This document shows positions 62,995 through 64,000 of a DNA stretch of 64,000 nucleotides, piece after piece. This DNA is from Clostridia bacterium (lineage in GTDB: Bacteria; Bacillota; Clostridia; Lachnospirales; Lachnospiraceae). The stretch covers positions 372,001 through 436,000 of the forward strand of contig CAJTHL010000001.1 of NCBI GenBank assembly GCA_910576205.1, in the 5' to 3' direction. The notes under the pieces were generated by a model, which saw nothing but the letters and a program-made list of their open reading frames with translations, was not told where the DNA came from and ran no database searches. How positions within the stretch are numbered: the stretch's first letter is position 1; each line of letters opens with the position of its first letter. Both the position numbers and the translations under genes were made by a program.

Positions 62995-64000
62995 TCACTT
63001 CACTGTATAATCCGAATAATCAAGGGAAAAATTCGGATTAAAATACGGATCCCCCGCATCCAGCTCCGCCTTCCATTTTTCCCGGAAAAGTGCCGCCTCA
63101 TTCTGGAACCGGCGCAGCTTTTCTCCCTCTTCCATACCCCGGGTCTTGGATTCATAGTGGAAAAGCTCCGCAAAGGGGGTGAACACATTCAGATACCCGG
63201 CTTTTCGCAGCTTCAGGCAGAAATCCACGTCATTAAAGGACACGCTGAAGCTCTCATCCAGGCCACCCACCTCGTCATACCGGGCACGGCTCACCAGAAG
63301 GCAGGCCCCTGTGACAGCCGTCACATCCTGGGCATAGCAGAGGCGTCCCATATATCCCAGGTGTTCTTTGGCGTCCTTGTAATGGGTATGCCCGGCTGCC
63401 CGGTGGGCTCCCAGGCCGATGACGATTCCCGCGTGCTGGATGGTATTGTCCGCATAGTAGAGCTTGCAGCCCACAGCCCCCACATCCGGGCGCTGGGCGT
63501 ACATCAAAAGCTCCTCCATCCACTCCCTGGTAATAATCTTCATGTCGTTGTTCAGAAGGAGCACATACTCCCCTCTGGCAAAAGACACCCCGAAATTACA
63601 GATTTTCGAATAATTAAACCCACCCTCATCCTCATACTTCACCACACGGATATTGGCGTTGTGGCTCAGGGCCTTGTAATAGTCAGATATTTCCTTTGTC
63701 TCACTGTGGTTTTCCACAATAATAATCTCGTAATTCTCATAGGAGGACTTGCTGCGGATGGATTCCACACAGCGGGACAAATCCTCCATATGATCCTTAT
63801 TGGGAATCACAATGGAAATCACAGGCTTTGCCAGCAGCGGATAGCGCAGACGGAAAATGGTGGGAAACGCCCGGGTGCTCTCCACCTTTACCTCCCAGCC
63901 ATAGGTGTCCCGCAGATGGTCGTGAACCGCCCGTTTAGCCGCGTCTACGGCGTAAGTCTTGGCATTGATATCCTGGGCCACAGAGGCTTTATGGGAACGC
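62995..64000 (-). CDS. Two-domain family 2 glycosyltransferase (C-terminal part, runs off right edge)
   Basis: About 334 residues are visible. The first lines (RSHKASVAQDINAKTYAVDA) belong to the end of an upstream GT domain outside the window. The complete second GT-A domain has VISIVIPNKDHMEDLSRCVESI, IIIVENHSETKE, FNYSKICNFGVSFARGEYVLLLNND, AVGCKLYYADNTIQHAGIVIGLG and FNDVDFCLKLRKAGYLNVFTP. It matches the normal form of the domain that is degenerate in the gene at 47902, so the two genes are paralogues. Such enzymes build rhamnose-rich or similar surface glycans. Confidence 0.9.
   Translation of the reverse strand, partial: RSHKASVAQDINAKTYAVDAAKRAVHDHLRDTYGWEVKVESTRAFPTIFRLRYPLLAKPVISIVIPNKDHMEDLSRCVESIRSKSSYENYEIIIVENHSETKEISDYYKALSHNANIRVVKYEDEGGFNYSKICNFGVSFARGEYVLLLNNDMKIITREWMEELLMYAQRPDVGAVGCKLYYADNTIQHAGIVIGLGAHRAAGHTHYKDAKEHLGYMGRLCYAQDVTAVTGACLLVSRARYDEVGGLDESFSVSFNDVDFCLKLRKAGYLNVFTPFAELFHYESKTRGMEEGEKLRRFQNEAALFREKWKAELDAGDPYFNPNFSLDYSDYTVK

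Overview
The window reads as a chromosomal segment of an anaerobic, moderately GC-rich Firmicute, most likely a Lachnospiraceae-type Clostridium. The evidence is a bacterial V-type ATPase operon, a feoA-feoA-feoB set followed by a Cys-rich FeoB partner, the clostridial pyrF-pyrK-pyrD-pyrE order, textbook sigma-A promoters (17-18 bp spacers), AGGAGG-type ribosome sites and a CotH-type kinase. Genus assignment is inference. No rRNA, tRNA, CRISPR array, prophage or intact insertion sequence was seen. Nearly all genes lie on the minus strand; only three are on the plus strand (21371, 29947, 53295).

Left part (1-5830): a DUF1846 gene runs off the left edge. It is followed by a Fur-box controlled iron(II) uptake operon (two feoA, feoB, small Cys-rich membrane protein), an M18 aminopeptidase and a small membrane protein. 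5896-14751 is a complete nine-gene V-ATPase operon (G/H, I, K, E, C, F, A, B, D) whose K subunit keeps the Na+ ligand set known from Enterococcus hirae NtpK. Between B and D is an unusual hairpin-rich spacer flanked by direct repeats.

14854-31065: larC, an AEC transporter, a FucU/RbsD mutarotase, exported SGNH and DUF1002 proteins, an alpha/beta hydrolase, a plus-strand polytopic membrane protein, radA, a small unknown, clpC, an SH3b membrane protein with a very acidic repetitive tail, a decayed AAA-like/DUF1703 gene and an aldo/keto reductase with two ferredoxin-type clusters.

31210-44324: nucleotide metabolism. purE-purM-purN-purD has its own promoter. An M29-like peptidase, two small membrane proteins and a VanZ-like protein lie upstream of it. 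A tight glmS / zinc ribbon / pyrF-pyrK-pyrD-pyrE run is headed by a rhamnosyltransferase-like gene.

44432-64000: a cell-surface glycan locus. It holds an LCP ligase, a polyprenyl sugar-phosphate transferase, several family 2 glycosyltransferases, GtrA and GtrB-like proteins, a sugar aminotransferase, an ATP-grasp enzyme, two EamA half-transporters, three polytopic membrane proteins (two are tandem paralogues) and a DUF4956 / VTC / CotH cassette. The last gene runs off the right edge.

The strongest unexplained signal is a family of short palindromic intergenic elements. Copies sit between stop and start codons inside several minus-strand gene runs (27903, 34172, 37856, 50985, 56081). They share an arm resembling CAGTTCCGCATCTGTCC and abut the ribosome site of the next gene.
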